The notes below the pieces were generated by a model. It was given only the letters and a program-made list of their open reading frames with translations. It was not told the origin of the DNA and ran no database searches. A program made the translations under genes and the position numbers. This document shows positions 36,901 to 46,501 of a stretch of 64,000 nucleotides of DNA, piece by piece. Within the stretch, counting starts at the first letter, position 1; each line of letters opens with the position of its first letter. This DNA is from Evansella cellulosilytica DSM 2522 (GTDB taxonomy: Bacteria; Bacillota; Bacilli; Bacillales; Salisediminibacteriaceae): the NCBI RefSeq assembly GCF_000177235.2, contig NC_014829.1:2108001-2172000 (forward strand). Reading direction: 5' to 3'.

Positions 36901-37465
36901 ATTACTCATTTATTTAGATGTTGTTATTACTTTTTCTGAAAGGTGGCTTGGAGCAAAAGCTTCACCTGCTGGAGTACTTTATTTCCATGTGCACAACCCG
37001 ATTATTCAAGCAAAGGAAAAGATGACAATAGAGCAGATTGAAACAGAACTTTTTAAGCAGTTTAAGATGAAGGGTCTTATAAGTGCAAATACTGAGGTTG
37101 CGCAACTAATGGATGAAAACATGATAGAAACTAAGAAATCTAATATCATTCCCGCACAGCTAAAAAATGACGGAGATTTTTCTAAAAACTCCTCCGTTAT
37201 TCATGATGATCAATATGAAAACTTAAAAGGGTTTTTACGGAAAAAAGTGCAACAAATTGGACAAGCAATTACTGAAGGCGAAATTGGAATTACACCAATT
37301 AAAAATAAACAAAAAGTAGCATGCACGTATTGTGCTTTTTCATCATTATGTCAGTTTGATCCAACGATTGAGACAAATGACTATCATCGTATTTCTAAAT
37401 TAAAAGATGAAGAAGTGTTATTAAAAATGAGTGAAGAAGGGGAGGGCGAGGAAGATGAAAATTAG
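33950..37465 (+). CDS. addB: ATP-dependent helicase/nuclease subunit AddB
   Basis: This 1171-residue subunit of AddAB processes double-strand breaks to recombinogenic ends and recognises Chi. GRTGTGKTT with Lys14 is its Walker A. The C-terminal nuclease domain has G-R-I-D-R-V-D, I-I-D-Y-K-S-S and LQLLIYLDV. The Fe-S cluster Cys residues are Cys804 (QSCAF) and Cys1125, Cys1128 and Cys1134 (CTYCAFSSLC), all four present. The start is TTG at 33950 with GAGGTGAGG upstream, unusual but common enough in Bacillus. It is the first of four tightly packed genes; its end overlaps addA by 11 bases. Confidence 0.95.
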   Translation: MSISFILGRTGTGKTTYMLNNMIDDAIKDPQGATIIYLVPDQMTFQSEMQLVQSKQRGMTRIQVLSFSRLALRVLQELGGITKQHIQKTGVQMLIRKIVETEKKSFKVFSKASDTNGFIDQLEQMITELKRYDVSADTLTEQYEALEQRENKRPSEQILQEKLHDIGIVYNNLGKHFKDEYVGAEDYLHLLSEKVAHSNYLKQSHIFIDGFHSFTPLEMLVIQELMLHCTHTTFSFTLDRHYDTAEVLNELDLFFETAKSYQTIQNVCREHNLEVNRPFILQMSLRFKSKAIAHLEKNYEIRPSPVYETNDGIRVISAVHRRSEVEGIAREILHLVRDKSYRFQEIVLILRNITDYTDLLQTVFEDYGIPLFMDQKRSMLNHPVIEFIRSSLEVIYGNWRYEAVFRCLKTDMLFPLESHVSEMRERVDQLENYVLSYGIKGVRWYDKKPWSYRRVKTSADGERKRTTAEDEFEQEINQLRNELTKPLIWLQKQMKASKTVTEKCETIYHYLVMCQIPEKIERMRNDSVASEELQRAKEHDQVWSAIVELLDQMVEMAGDEDVSSELYKKMIDTGVESMKFAIIPPAIDQVIVADMEHSRLSNIRCAFILGVNDGIIPAKPDEGSIVTEEERDTLAQAGINLAPSSTRQLLNETFLMYLAQSTASELLYFTYPLADEEGKSLQPSIVLKRIKDFFPSLEEELWFHEPTDMTDEEQFFFINGSDKTLSYLTFVLQSWKKGYSIPSFWWDVYNWYVANENWNFKVKQVLHSLFYKNKAQQLSKHTSKELYGDHLVTSVSRMEQYQSCAFAQFANYGLRLKERETYKLEAPDVGTLFHAALKEMADYLRRNGKDFSQLSKEECSTLAKKIVEELAPKIQREILLSSNKYHYIKQKLEEVVARASHVLAEQSRSSGFSPIGLEVAFGENQDLPPLQFQLQNGTTMELVGRIDRVDMAEGRDGLYLRIIDYKSSAKNIELSEVYYGLSLQLLIYLDVVITFSERWLGAKASPAGVLYFHVHNPIIQAKEKMTIEQIETELFKQFKMKGLISANTEVAQLMDENMIETKKSNIIPAQLKNDGDFSKNSSVIHDDQYENLKGFLRKKVQQIGQAITEGEIGITPIKNKQKVACTYCAFSSLCQFDPTIETNDYHRISKLKDEEVLLKMSEEGEGEEDEN

Positions 37466-40400
37466 CCCTAAACCAAAAGGTGCATACTGGACAGACGATC
37501 AATGGAAAGCAATAGATGCATCGGGCAACAACATATTAGTTGCAGCGGCAGCTGGAAGTGGAAAAACGGCTGTTTTAGTAGAAAGGATTATTAGGAAAAT
37601 TGTGAATCATAATGTAGATGTAGATCAATTATTGATCGTTACGTTTACTAATGCTGCTGCTGCTGAAATGAGGCATCGCATTGGTGACGCTATTGAAAAG
37701 CAATTAAAGGATGATCCTACATCGTTACACTTAAGAAGACAGTTAACGTTATTAAATCGGGCAAACATATCTACGTTACATTCTTTTTGTATGAAAGTGG
37801 TTCGTCAATTTTATTATGTAGTCGATATAGATCCTAGCTTTAGGCTTCTTGACACTACAGAAGGTGAGTTAATTAGAGAAGAAATTCTTGAAGAATTATT
37901 TGAGGAAGAATACGGAAACGAAAATAATCATGAATTTTTCCATGTTGTTGATTCATATAGCGGTGATCGAAGTGATGAACCATTGCGACAATTAATTAGG
38001 AAATTGTATGATTTCTCAAGGTCACATCCAGATCCAAACGCATGGCTCGATGAACTAGTAAATACTTATAACCTTGAAAATACTTCAACGATAGAAGAAC
38101 TTCCTTGGACTAAAGAATTAATGCAAGATGTTAAGTTACAGTTGCAAGGAGCTTTATACTGGATCGAAAAAGCGATGGACTTAACTCGTGAACCAAACGG
38201 ACCAGCTAAATATAGTGAGACTTTTGAGGAAGACATTTTGTATATCGATAGTTTAATCCGGGCTTCTACTTGGGAGCAGTTATATGCTCGGTTTCAATCG
38301 GGAAGTTTTAAAACAATCAAGCGAATAACAAAAAAGGATCTAGTCGATGAAGAACTGAAGGAAAGAGCAAAATCATTAAGGGATCAAGCGAAAAAACAAG
38401 TGGAAGCTATAAAAAACGAGTTATTCACTAAAGAACCAGATAGCTTTTTGGAGGAATTGAAGGAAATGGCGCCTTCAGTTAAGACGATTGCTAGATTAAT
38501 AAAGGCCTTTTCTGAGCGCTATTTAGAAGCGAAAAAAGAAAATGCCGTATTAGACTTCAATGACCTTGAACATTTTTGCCTAGCTATTTTAGCTGATGAG
38601 AGTGAAGATGGTCAATGGTCACCGACGCGAGCAGCTAGCGAGTTTCAAGATCATTTTGTAGAAGTACTTATTGATGAATATCAAGATACGAATCTAGTAC
38701 AAGAAACGATTGTATCATTACTCTCTAAAGGGAATAATCGTTTTATGGTTGGAGATGTAAAACAAAGTATATATCGATTCCGTCTAGCAGAGCCAACACT
38801 GTTTTTAAATAAATATAAGGAATATAAAAAAGAAGGAGATTGTGAAGGTTGGCGTATTGATTTAGCGAAAAATTTCCGAAGTAGATGTGAAATTCTTGAC
38901 GCTACTAATTATTTGTTTCGTCAAATGATGGATGAAACCGTCGGAGAAATTAATTATGACTCTGATGCTGAGCTTCGTTTAGGAAATGAAGATTATTTGG
39001 ACCAAGACGGATTGGAAACAGAAGTTGCTATTATTAACAAAGGAAAGCCAATAACAGTAGAAGATCCTGGCGATACACAAGTAACACTAGAGGAAGATTT
39101 GGAAACGTCGCAAATGGAAACACGCTTTATCATTAAAGAAATAAAAAGGCTTATTAAGGAAAAGTACCCAGTATATGATAAAAATTTAAAAGCTACAAGG
39201 CCTGTTACGTATCGAGATATTGTTATTCTCATGCGTTCCATGCCATGGGCTGCGACGATGATGGATGAATGTAAACAGGAAGGAATCCCTATATACGCTG
39301 ATTTATCTACTGGATACTTTGATGCTGTAGAGGTTCGCGTAATGATGTCGTTATTGAAGGTCATTGATAACCCTTATCAAGATGTAGCGGTTGCATCTGT
39401 ATTGCGATCACCTATTTATCAGTTTAATGAGCAACAGCTAGCTCACGTTCGTATTATGGAACGGGATGGTGCGTATTACGATGCAATTAAGAAAACAGCG
39501 GAACAATCACCTGAAAAAGAAATATCGGAAAAAGCAAGACATTTTCTGCTTCACTTAGAAAGATGGCGCACTAAAGCACGCTCAGGGGCACTTTCTGATC
39601 TCATATGGGAGTTGTATCGTGAAACAGGTTATTATGACTACGTAGGTGGGATGCCTGGAGGAAAACAGCGTCAAGCAAATTTGCGAGCATTATATGATAG
39701 AGCTCGTGCGTACGAAGCAACTTCTTTTCGTGGACTATTTCGATTTTTACATTTCGTAGAAAGAATGCAAGAAAGAGGCGATGATTTAGGAGCTGCTAGA
39801 GCATTAGGTGAGCAAGAAGATGTTGTTAGAATTATGACAATTCATAAAAGTAAAGGCCTTGAATTCCCAATTGTATTTGTAGCAGGAGCGAATAAAAAAT
39901 TTAACATGCAAGACCTCCGGGGCTCTTATTTACTTCATAAAGATTTAGGGTTTGGTTCAAAGTATATTGATCCAAAGCTAAGAGTTGCATATCCTTCTTT
40001 ACCTCAGCTTGCTATAAAAAAAAGAATGCACTTAGAATCACTTGCTGAAGAAATGAGGGTACTTTACGTTGCGTTAACGAGAGCGAAAGAAAAGCTCTAC
40101 TTAATTGGGACAGTTAATGAGGCAGAAAAGTCACTGCACAAATGGAAAGAATTTATGAATGAAAAGGAGTGGCTTCTTCCTGCTGTTGATCGTCAAAAAG
40201 GGAATTCGTATTTAGATTGGATAGGACCAGCTGTTTTAAGACATCACGCTGTTCAGCGTTCATTGTTTGGAGAAGAGCAATCAAATAGCATGGAAGAAGT
40301 ACATGCTGATCCTTCGAAATGGTTCGTTTCTATTATTGAACAAGAAGATCTAAAGTTTTCAACTGAAGAAAAGATTATTTCTGATACAGGAATGAAAAGT

Positions 40401-41183
40401 TTAATTGCTAATTTTGAAAAAGTGCCTATACAATCAAGTGAAATTAACGATATTATTAATCGACTTGAATGGCGTTATCGATATAACAGTGCGGCCGTTT
40501 TTCAATCAAAGCAAACGGTAAGTGATTTAAAGAGACAGCAGTATAAAGATGAGTATAGTGGCAGTTTCTATAGTGATGGTTTTCAATCGAAGTATGCAGA
40601 TCGACCTAAATTTTTACAGAAGGAAGCACTATCTTCAGCCGAAAGAGGTACGGTAATACACGCAGTCATGCAGCATATTTCTTTATCGCAAATACCTAGT
40701 GAAGACGACATAAACAAACATCTGTTTTATATGGTAGAAAATGAACTTCTAACAAAAGAACAAGCCAATGCAGTAAATATTGAAGAGGTACTATTATTTT
40801 TTGAGTCACCTATTGGTAAGAGGCTAATAAATGCGGAATGGGTTGAGCGAGAAATCCCCTTTAGTATCGGTATTGATGCCTCAAATGCATATACAGATTG
40901 GGGAGATTCTGAAGAAGAAACAGTTCTCATTCAAGGTGTGATTGATTGTGTATTCAAAGATGAACTCGGTGTTGTGTTACTTGATTATAAAACCGATGCA
41001 ATTGAAAATAGATTTAGTGGGGGCTTTCAGGAGGCATATGCTACGTTAAAAGAGCGGTATAACACGCAAATGAAACTTTATATACAAGCTGTCGAAATGA
41101 GTTGGAATAAACCGGTTGACGAGGCTCATTTGTATTTTTTTGACGGTGGTTACTTATTAACGATGAAAGGGGGCGAATTGTAA
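37455..41183 (+). CDS. addA: ATP-dependent helicase/nuclease subunit AddA
   Basis: This 1242-residue UvrD-type helicase-nuclease is similar in length to Bacillus AddA. It has Q-motif WTDDQWKAI, Walker A AAAAGSGKTA (Lys37), VTFTNAAAAEM (Ia), IDEYQDTN (II), VGDVKQSIYRFRLA (III), NFRSR (IV), MTIHKSKGLEFPIVFVAG (V) and LYVALTRAKEKLYL (VI). It ends in the RecB-type nuclease with ERGTVIHAVMQH and LLDYKTDA. It unwinds 3'-5' and cleaves one strand. The ATG at 37455 lies inside the end of addB, with GAGG just upstream. sbcD begins 2 bases after the stop. Confidence 0.96.
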   Translation: MKISPKPKGAYWTDDQWKAIDASGNNILVAAAAGSGKTAVLVERIIRKIVNHNVDVDQLLIVTFTNAAAAEMRHRIGDAIEKQLKDDPTSLHLRRQLTLLNRANISTLHSFCMKVVRQFYYVVDIDPSFRLLDTTEGELIREEILEELFEEEYGNENNHEFFHVVDSYSGDRSDEPLRQLIRKLYDFSRSHPDPNAWLDELVNTYNLENTSTIEELPWTKELMQDVKLQLQGALYWIEKAMDLTREPNGPAKYSETFEEDILYIDSLIRASTWEQLYARFQSGSFKTIKRITKKDLVDEELKERAKSLRDQAKKQVEAIKNELFTKEPDSFLEELKEMAPSVKTIARLIKAFSERYLEAKKENAVLDFNDLEHFCLAILADESEDGQWSPTRAASEFQDHFVEVLIDEYQDTNLVQETIVSLLSKGNNRFMVGDVKQSIYRFRLAEPTLFLNKYKEYKKEGDCEGWRIDLAKNFRSRCEILDATNYLFRQMMDETVGEINYDSDAELRLGNEDYLDQDGLETEVAIINKGKPITVEDPGDTQVTLEEDLETSQMETRFIIKEIKRLIKEKYPVYDKNLKATRPVTYRDIVILMRSMPWAATMMDECKQEGIPIYADLSTGYFDAVEVRVMMSLLKVIDNPYQDVAVASVLRSPIYQFNEQQLAHVRIMERDGAYYDAIKKTAEQSPEKEISEKARHFLLHLERWRTKARSGALSDLIWELYRETGYYDYVGGMPGGKQRQANLRALYDRARAYEATSFRGLFRFLHFVERMQERGDDLGAARALGEQEDVVRIMTIHKSKGLEFPIVFVAGANKKFNMQDLRGSYLLHKDLGFGSKYIDPKLRVAYPSLPQLAIKKRMHLESLAEEMRVLYVALTRAKEKLYLIGTVNEAEKSLHKWKEFMNEKEWLLPAVDRQKGNSYLDWIGPAVLRHHAVQRSLFGEEQSNSMEEVHADPSKWFVSIIEQEDLKFSTEEKIISDTGMKSLIANFEKVPIQSSEINDIINRLEWRYRYNSAAVFQSKQTVSDLKRQQYKDEYSGSFYSDGFQSKYADRPKFLQKEALSSAERGTVIHAVMQHISLSQIPSEDDINKHLFYMVENELLTKEQANAVNIEEVLLFFESPIGKRLINAEWVEREIPFSIGIDASNAYTDWGDSEEETVLIQGVIDCVFKDELGVVLLDYKTDAIENRFSGGFQEAYATLKERYNTQMKLYIQAVEMSWNKPVDEAHLYFFDGGYLLTMKGGEL

Positions 41184-41184
41184 A

Positions 41185-42354
41185 GTGAGGCTATTGCATA
41201 CAGCCGATTGGCATATCGGAAGAACCCTTGAAGGACGAGATAGAATAGGGGAGCATGCCCAATTTTTCGACGAATTATATGATATTGTTGTCCGTGAAAA
41301 AGTGGATGCTATTTTAATGGCTGGAGACGTTTTTGATTCTGTAAATCCCCCTGCAATGGGAGAAGAGCTTTTTTATGAAAGTGTTGCCCGTCTTTCCGAT
41401 GACGGGCAGCTTCCAATAATAGTCATAGCAGGAAATCATGATCATCCCGATCGGCTTCAAGCTGCAAGAACGTTAATAAAAAAACAGGGAGTAACAATAC
41501 TGGGGTACCCAACACCTAAAAGCTTAAAAATTCCAATCGCACGTTCAGGAGAATATTTTAACATTGCTGCCTTGCCATATCCTTCAGAATCAAGGTTGAA
41601 AGAAAGCTTTGTAATCGAAGGAGATGAGCTTGCACTTAGAGAAGCGTATGACGAAAGAATTCACTATATTTTCGAGCAATTAACGAAGGAATTCTCACCA
41701 ACAGAAGTGAATGTAGCTATGAGTCATTTATTTGTTGCAGGTGGTAATAGTACAGAATCAGAGCGGCCAATTGAGGTTGGCGGTGCTTACACGATACGAG
41801 CAACTCATTTGCCGAGTAATGTGCAATATACTGCCCTTGGCCATTTGCATCGCCCACAAAATATAAAAAGATCGCCAAAGATAGCAAGATATTCAGGGTC
41901 ACCTCTTGCATTTAGCTTTTCAGAAACTGGATACACGAAGTCTGTAACAATTGTCGACATAATCGCTGGAGAAGATCCGGTTATTGAAGAGATCCCTTTA
42001 AGCTCTGGAAAACCTTTAGTTCGATGGAATGCAACAAAAGGCTTAGAGCAAGTATTTAATTGGATGGATGAAGGCAGAGATCGTAATGCTTGGATTGATT
42101 TAGAGGTGCACTTGGAAAACGCTCCGTCGATGGAGCAAATTCATCAAATGAAGAAAGAATACCCTGGTTTAATCAATATCCGGCCAGTTTTTCCAGAATC
42201 GATGCATTTAGTAAATCAACCTTCTATGAAGCACATGCCTATTCAGGAATTGTTCGAAAACTTTTATTCCCGTCAAACAGGTGGAGCTATTCCAGAAAAG
42301 GAGCTCATTTCACTATTTTTAGAGCTTGTAAATGAAGAGGGTGATAGTAAATGA
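41185..42354 (+). CDS. sbcD: Exonuclease SbcD (Mre11-type)
   Basis: This 389-residue nuclease subunit has the five Mre11 phosphodiesterase motifs in order: TADWHIGR (residues 6-13), AGDVFDS, AGNHDHPDR, MSHLFVAGG and LGHLHRPQ. These bind two metal ions, usually Mn. With SbcC it opens hairpins and trims protein-blocked DNA ends. The C-terminal 130 residues form the capping and SbcC-binding region. The start is GTG, with GGGGGCG just before it at the end of addA, showing translational coupling. It overlaps sbcC by four bases (ATGA). Confidence 0.95.
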   Translation: MRLLHTADWHIGRTLEGRDRIGEHAQFFDELYDIVVREKVDAILMAGDVFDSVNPPAMGEELFYESVARLSDDGQLPIIVIAGNHDHPDRLQAARTLIKKQGVTILGYPTPKSLKIPIARSGEYFNIAALPYPSESRLKESFVIEGDELALREAYDERIHYIFEQLTKEFSPTEVNVAMSHLFVAGGNSTESERPIEVGGAYTIRATHLPSNVQYTALGHLHRPQNIKRSPKIARYSGSPLAFSFSETGYTKSVTIVDIIAGEDPVIEEIPLSSGKPLVRWNATKGLEQVFNWMDEGRDRNAWIDLEVHLENAPSMEQIHQMKKEYPGLINIRPVFPESMHLVNQPSMKHMPIQELFENFYSRQTGGAIPEKELISLFLELVNEEGDSK

Positions 42355-45300
42355 AGCCATTAACATTATCATTGAAAGGCTTGCATAGTTTTAGAGAAAA
42401 ACAGACAGTCGATTTTCGTACCCTTTGTGAGGGGGGGATCTTTGGAATTTTTGGTCCGACTGGCAGTGGGAAATCTTCGCTACTAGATGCCATGACACTT
42501 GCTTTGTACGGCAAAGTAGAACGGGCTGCTAATAATACACAAGGAATATTAAATCATGCAGAAGATACACTGTTTGTCTCCTTTTCTTTTCAACTAGGGC
42601 ATGGGAAACGAACAAAATCATATGAAGTGGAAAGAACCTTCAAAAGATCGGGAGATATTACAGTTCGCTCATCCACTTGTCGTTTCATTGACACAACGTC
42701 TGAACGGGTTGTTTTAGCAGATAAAACAGGTGATGTTAACCGACAGATTGAAGATCTACTAGGGTTATCTATTGATGATTTCACTAGAGCAGTTGTACTT
42801 CCTCAAGGGAAATTTTCCGAGTTTTTGTCTTTGAAAGGACAAGATAGAAGGCAGATGCTGCAACGGCTTTTCCATCTAGAGAAGTATGGAGATGACCTCC
42901 AAAGGAAGTTAAAGAGTCGACTTATGGATTCAAAGCACGAAAGAGAGCTAATAGAAAAGGAACAAATAGGATTAGGTAATGCTTCGCAGGAAGCACTCAT
43001 GGAATTAGAAACAGAATTAAAAGTAAATGTAGATAAAATTAAAGAAACGAAAGAAAAGTTGGTTATACTCGAACAACAAGAAGAAAAAGAAAAAAAAATT
43101 ATTCATCTGCAGCAAGAAATAATGCAAACAGAGTATCGGTTAAAAGAGCTGAACGAAAAAGAACAAGAAATGAAACACGATGAAAGTAAAGTAAAGAAAG
43201 CAAGTGAGGCAAATATATTATCTCCATATTTAAAAGAGTTACAAATAAGTTCTGAAGAAGTTGATTTGTTAGAAAAAAAACTAAAGCAACAGGAAAAAGA
43301 GCTAACAGTGCTTACAGAAAAAGCTACTGCTGCTGAACAACATTATTTAATTTCAAGAAGGAATAAAGAAGAAAATGAAGCGCCAATACGCTTGAAATTA
43401 GAAGAGCTTGAACGCATCAAGAAGGAACAAGAAGAGCTTCAAATAGAAGCGACGAAATTAAATGAAATGAAAAGTAACCTTCAAAAAATTGCAGATGAAA
43501 GAGATAAATTAGAAGTAGAAAAGAATCAAGTGCAAGATGATAAAAAGAAATATGAACAAAAACAACAGGAACTAAAGGGAGAACTAAAGCACTTAGAAGT
43601 GTCAAATGAAACAAAGCGTCACATATATAACGCTGTTCAACAAAAACAAACGATAGATCAATTAAGTGAACGAGTAAAAGAGATAGAAGAAGAGTTTGAT
43701 TCGCTAAAAGAAAAACAAATAGGAAGTAAAAATGATTTACTAAAGGTAAAGAGTGCATTAAAGGAAAAAGAATCACAAGTATCAAATGATTTTCAAAAGC
43801 TTTACAAGTGGTATGAACGTATATCAGAAGAAGAGCGTGAATTACATGCTGCTATGAGACGATTAACAACATATAAAAAAGAGATTGAACACGAAAACCT
43901 TCATGTAATCGCCAATAAATTAAAAAAAGAACTAAAAGATGGAATACCATGTATCGTCTGTGGATCTGTGAATCACCAGGGATCATTTAAGATTGATAAT
44001 GAAGTAAATGGCGACAATGAGATAGATGATCAAGAAGCAAAGCTACTAAATATGATCGATGAACTTGAAACCGAAAAAAGAGAATTAGAACGTGTAAAAT
44101 GGGAGATTGATAGTTTTTCTACGAGTTTAAAGCATATTGTTACAAGTGAAGAAGTTGCGACAACGGAAGAAAATGATGTTGAACATATGAAAGTAATTTC
44201 TCATAATCATGATAAAAACTTTCATGACTATATAAATGTTTGGGAAAAGAATAAGCTCATATTACCTAAGGAAAGATTAGCAATTAGACATTTAGTTAAA
44301 AAAATGGAAGGAGATTTGAAGGAACATCAACGTATACATGAGCAATACAAGGATATGCTTTCCAAGCTAAATGTAATAGAAGAACGTAAAAATGAAGTCG
44401 AGAAAAAAGTTATTAATATTGTAAAGAAGTATAATGATGAAGTCCAGAATTGGACAAAAGCATTTTCTCCTTACGATTTGAAAAACGTCGATGTAGAATT
44501 TCAGGAAGTTCAACAAAAAGAAGAGAGAGCAGCACTTTACCGAGAACGAATAGAAAAAAGTGTACCTTTCATACAAGGAAAACAATCTGAATTAGAAAAT
44601 TTAACACAACAACTAAATGATCAGTTAGTTATCCATTCATCATTGAAAGCAGAACTAAATGAGAAGCAACTATTCGTATCGAACAAAAAACAACGAATTG
44701 TTGATATTATAGGTCATAATGATGTCCATCAAATGATAAATGAATGGAAAGAAAGTTTAAATAACCTTTATAATACGTTTAATGATGCAGAAAAAGATTG
44801 GAAGGAAAGTGAAGGTTCCTTAAGAAAGTTAAGAGAAAGTGTGTCAATTATAAAGGAATCACTACGCCATGCTCAAGAACGTTTTAATCGTTCAAAACAG
44901 GTTTGGCAAGACCAAATACTTCTTACAAGTTTTCAAACAATTGAGGAAGTAAAAAACGCAAAGCTTTCCAAAGATGAAATGAACATTTTACTAGCAAAAA
45001 TAGAGAAGTTTAATAATGAAATGAATAACCTTACAATCAAGCTCGAGCACTATAAAAAAGAGCTCGGTGACCATTCAATAAGAGTGGCTGATTATGAAAG
45101 CACCGTTGCTTCTAGAAAGAAATGTAAAAATGAATTGGATATGCTTTATTCAAAACAAGGTGGAATAGAAGCCTCCTTTCGAGATATTAAGCAGCGTGTT
45201 GCAAGGTACGAGGAACTTGAAGAGAAGAAGAAATCAATTGAAACACAGTACACTCAGCTTATAAAGCTCGAACATGTATTTAGAGGGAAAGCTTTTGTTG

Positions 45301-45758
45301 AATATATTGCAGAAGAACAGCTCGTTCAAGTTAGTCGTCTAGCAACAGAAAAGCTATATGAGCTTACTAGAGGTCGTTATGCTATTGAGGTAGATTCAAA
45401 TGGTGGATTTATCATTCGTGACGATGCAAACGGTGGTGTGAAGCGACCTGTTTCAACGCTTTCAGGTGGAGAAACATTTTTAACATCTTTAGCATTAGCA
45501 TTATCTTTATCAACCTCTATTCAATTAAAAGGAGAGCATCCACTAGAATTTTTCTTTTTAGATGAAGGATTTGGAACACTAGACCAAGAACTATTAGAGA
45601 CTGTTATTAGTGCTTTAGAAAGACTTCAAACAGATCAATTATCTGTTGGCGTTATTAGTCATGTTCCAGAATTACGTGAGCGACTTCCTAGAAAATTAAT
45701 TGTAACTCCTTCAGAAGCTAGTGGGCGTGGTAGCAGCGTTACTATTGAGATGTTGTAG
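42351..45758 (+). CDS. sbcC: Exonuclease SbcC (Rad50-type ATPase)
   Basis: This 1135-residue SMC-like ATPase has Walker A GPTGSGKSSLLDA (near 37) and VVLPQGKFSEFLSL (Q-loop region). Two very long Glu/Lys-rich coiled-coil stretches flank a zinc hook, Cys534-I-V-Cys537. The C-terminal lobe carries LSGGETFLTSLALALSL and Walker B FFLDEGFGTLD. The hook reads C-I-V-C where C-P-V-C is most common, but both Cys are present. It partners SbcD as the ATP-driven clamp. The gene is followed by 180 bases without a clear terminator before the DUF952 gene; that stretch is AT-rich. Confidence 0.95.
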   Translation: MKPLTLSLKGLHSFREKQTVDFRTLCEGGIFGIFGPTGSGKSSLLDAMTLALYGKVERAANNTQGILNHAEDTLFVSFSFQLGHGKRTKSYEVERTFKRSGDITVRSSTCRFIDTTSERVVLADKTGDVNRQIEDLLGLSIDDFTRAVVLPQGKFSEFLSLKGQDRRQMLQRLFHLEKYGDDLQRKLKSRLMDSKHERELIEKEQIGLGNASQEALMELETELKVNVDKIKETKEKLVILEQQEEKEKKIIHLQQEIMQTEYRLKELNEKEQEMKHDESKVKKASEANILSPYLKELQISSEEVDLLEKKLKQQEKELTVLTEKATAAEQHYLISRRNKEENEAPIRLKLEELERIKKEQEELQIEATKLNEMKSNLQKIADERDKLEVEKNQVQDDKKKYEQKQQELKGELKHLEVSNETKRHIYNAVQQKQTIDQLSERVKEIEEEFDSLKEKQIGSKNDLLKVKSALKEKESQVSNDFQKLYKWYERISEEERELHAAMRRLTTYKKEIEHENLHVIANKLKKELKDGIPCIVCGSVNHQGSFKIDNEVNGDNEIDDQEAKLLNMIDELETEKRELERVKWEIDSFSTSLKHIVTSEEVATTEENDVEHMKVISHNHDKNFHDYINVWEKNKLILPKERLAIRHLVKKMEGDLKEHQRIHEQYKDMLSKLNVIEERKNEVEKKVINIVKKYNDEVQNWTKAFSPYDLKNVDVEFQEVQQKEERAALYRERIEKSVPFIQGKQSELENLTQQLNDQLVIHSSLKAELNEKQLFVSNKKQRIVDIIGHNDVHQMINEWKESLNNLYNTFNDAEKDWKESEGSLRKLRESVSIIKESLRHAQERFNRSKQVWQDQILLTSFQTIEEVKNAKLSKDEMNILLAKIEKFNNEMNNLTIKLEHYKKELGDHSIRVADYESTVASRKKCKNELDMLYSKQGGIEASFRDIKQRVARYEELEEKKKSIETQYTQLIKLEHVFRGKAFVEYIAEEQLVQVSRLATEKLYELTRGRYAIEVDSNGGFIIRDDANGGVKRPVSTLSGGETFLTSLALALSLSTSIQLKGEHPLEFFFLDEGFGTLDQELLETVISALERLQTDQLSVGVISHVPELRERLPRKLIVTPSEASGRGSSVTIEML

Positions 45759-45940
45759 TGATTATCGACATATATGAATCAGTAAGGTGTTCCATAAGCT
45801 TCAAGTGCTCCTCCTTGTGTTCACAAAATCGTAACAACTTAATGATTAATATGTAATAATGAATCATTTTCACACAAATGTCACATTAAAAACTATATAA
45901 TCAAAGTGTTAATGATGTTTTGTTGAGGGGGAGTCATATA

Positions 45941-46285
45941 GTGATATATCATTTACTAGAAAAGCAAGAATGGGAGAAGGCGATACAAAATGATATGTAT
46001 TGGCCGAGCTCTCTGGACAATGAAGGGTTTATTCATTGTTCTACATGGGAGCAAATAATAAGAATTGGTGACTCTTTGTTTCCGAAAGAGGCTCAATTAA
46101 TCTTATTAAAAATTAATTCTCAGGAGTTAGAAAGCTTAGTTGTTTATGAAGATTTAACCGAATCAGGGGAGATGTTTCCACATATTTATGGGCACTTGAA
46201 CTTAGATGCTGTAAAGTCAATTGTGGAAGTAACTAGAAACGAAGCGGGGAAGCTACAGCTAATAAATCAGATTGATGCTGTATAG
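45941..46285 (+). CDS. DUF952 family protein
   Basis: This 114-residue protein matches DUF952: IYHLLEKQEWEKA at the start, then the Y-W-P-S-S-L-x-x-E-G-F-I-H-C-S region, L-I-L-L-K-I, and FPHIYGHLNLDAV. The invariant histidines (IHCS, PHIYGH) and the ART-like fold of the family suggest a nucleotide- or glutathione-related enzyme, but no activity is established. GTG at 45941 has GAGGGGG 7 bases upstream; a TTG at 45920 is poorly placed. It ends at its own terminator. The upstream region contains TCACA-type half sites that do not form a palindrome. Confidence 0.87.
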   Translation: MIYHLLEKQEWEKAIQNDMYWPSSLDNEGFIHCSTWEQIIRIGDSLFPKEAQLILLKINSQELESLVVYEDLTESGEMFPHIYGHLNLDAVKSIVEVTRNEAGKLQLINQIDAV

Positions 46286-46305
46286 TTTTATGAATTAATA
46301 ATAAG

Positions 46306-46350
46306 GATGTGCTATGATGAGTTAATTACTCTTAAGCACATCTTTTTTTT
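46306..46350 (+). terminator. Terminator of the DUF952 gene
   Basis: GATGTGCT pairs with AGCACATC and is followed by eight T residues. Confidence 0.85.
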
Positions 46351-46447
46351 ATAATAAAATATTTTAGCATGGGAATATTTCCGCCGTTCGTACTTGCGAG
46401 AAGATAACTCACTAGTACTATAAATTCCAAATCCAATTGCTTTTAAC

Positions 46448-46496
46448 AAAGAGGTTGACTCAAAAGTCGAATTTACACCTTTGAATCAACCTCTTC
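46448..46496. terminator. Terminator of ykpA, TGACTCAA family
   Basis: AAGAGGTTGACTCAAA pairs with TTTGAATCAACCTCTT. It sits just past the ABC-F stop at 46502 and about 100 bases after the DUF952 terminator, so it mainly serves the minus strand. Confidence 0.87.
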
Positions 46497-46501
46497 TTCA
46501 T

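Noticed and set aside
43948-43962. SbcC zinc hook C-I-V-C in place of C-P-V-C as a defect
   Set aside because: Both metal-binding cysteines are kept; the middle residues vary in the family.
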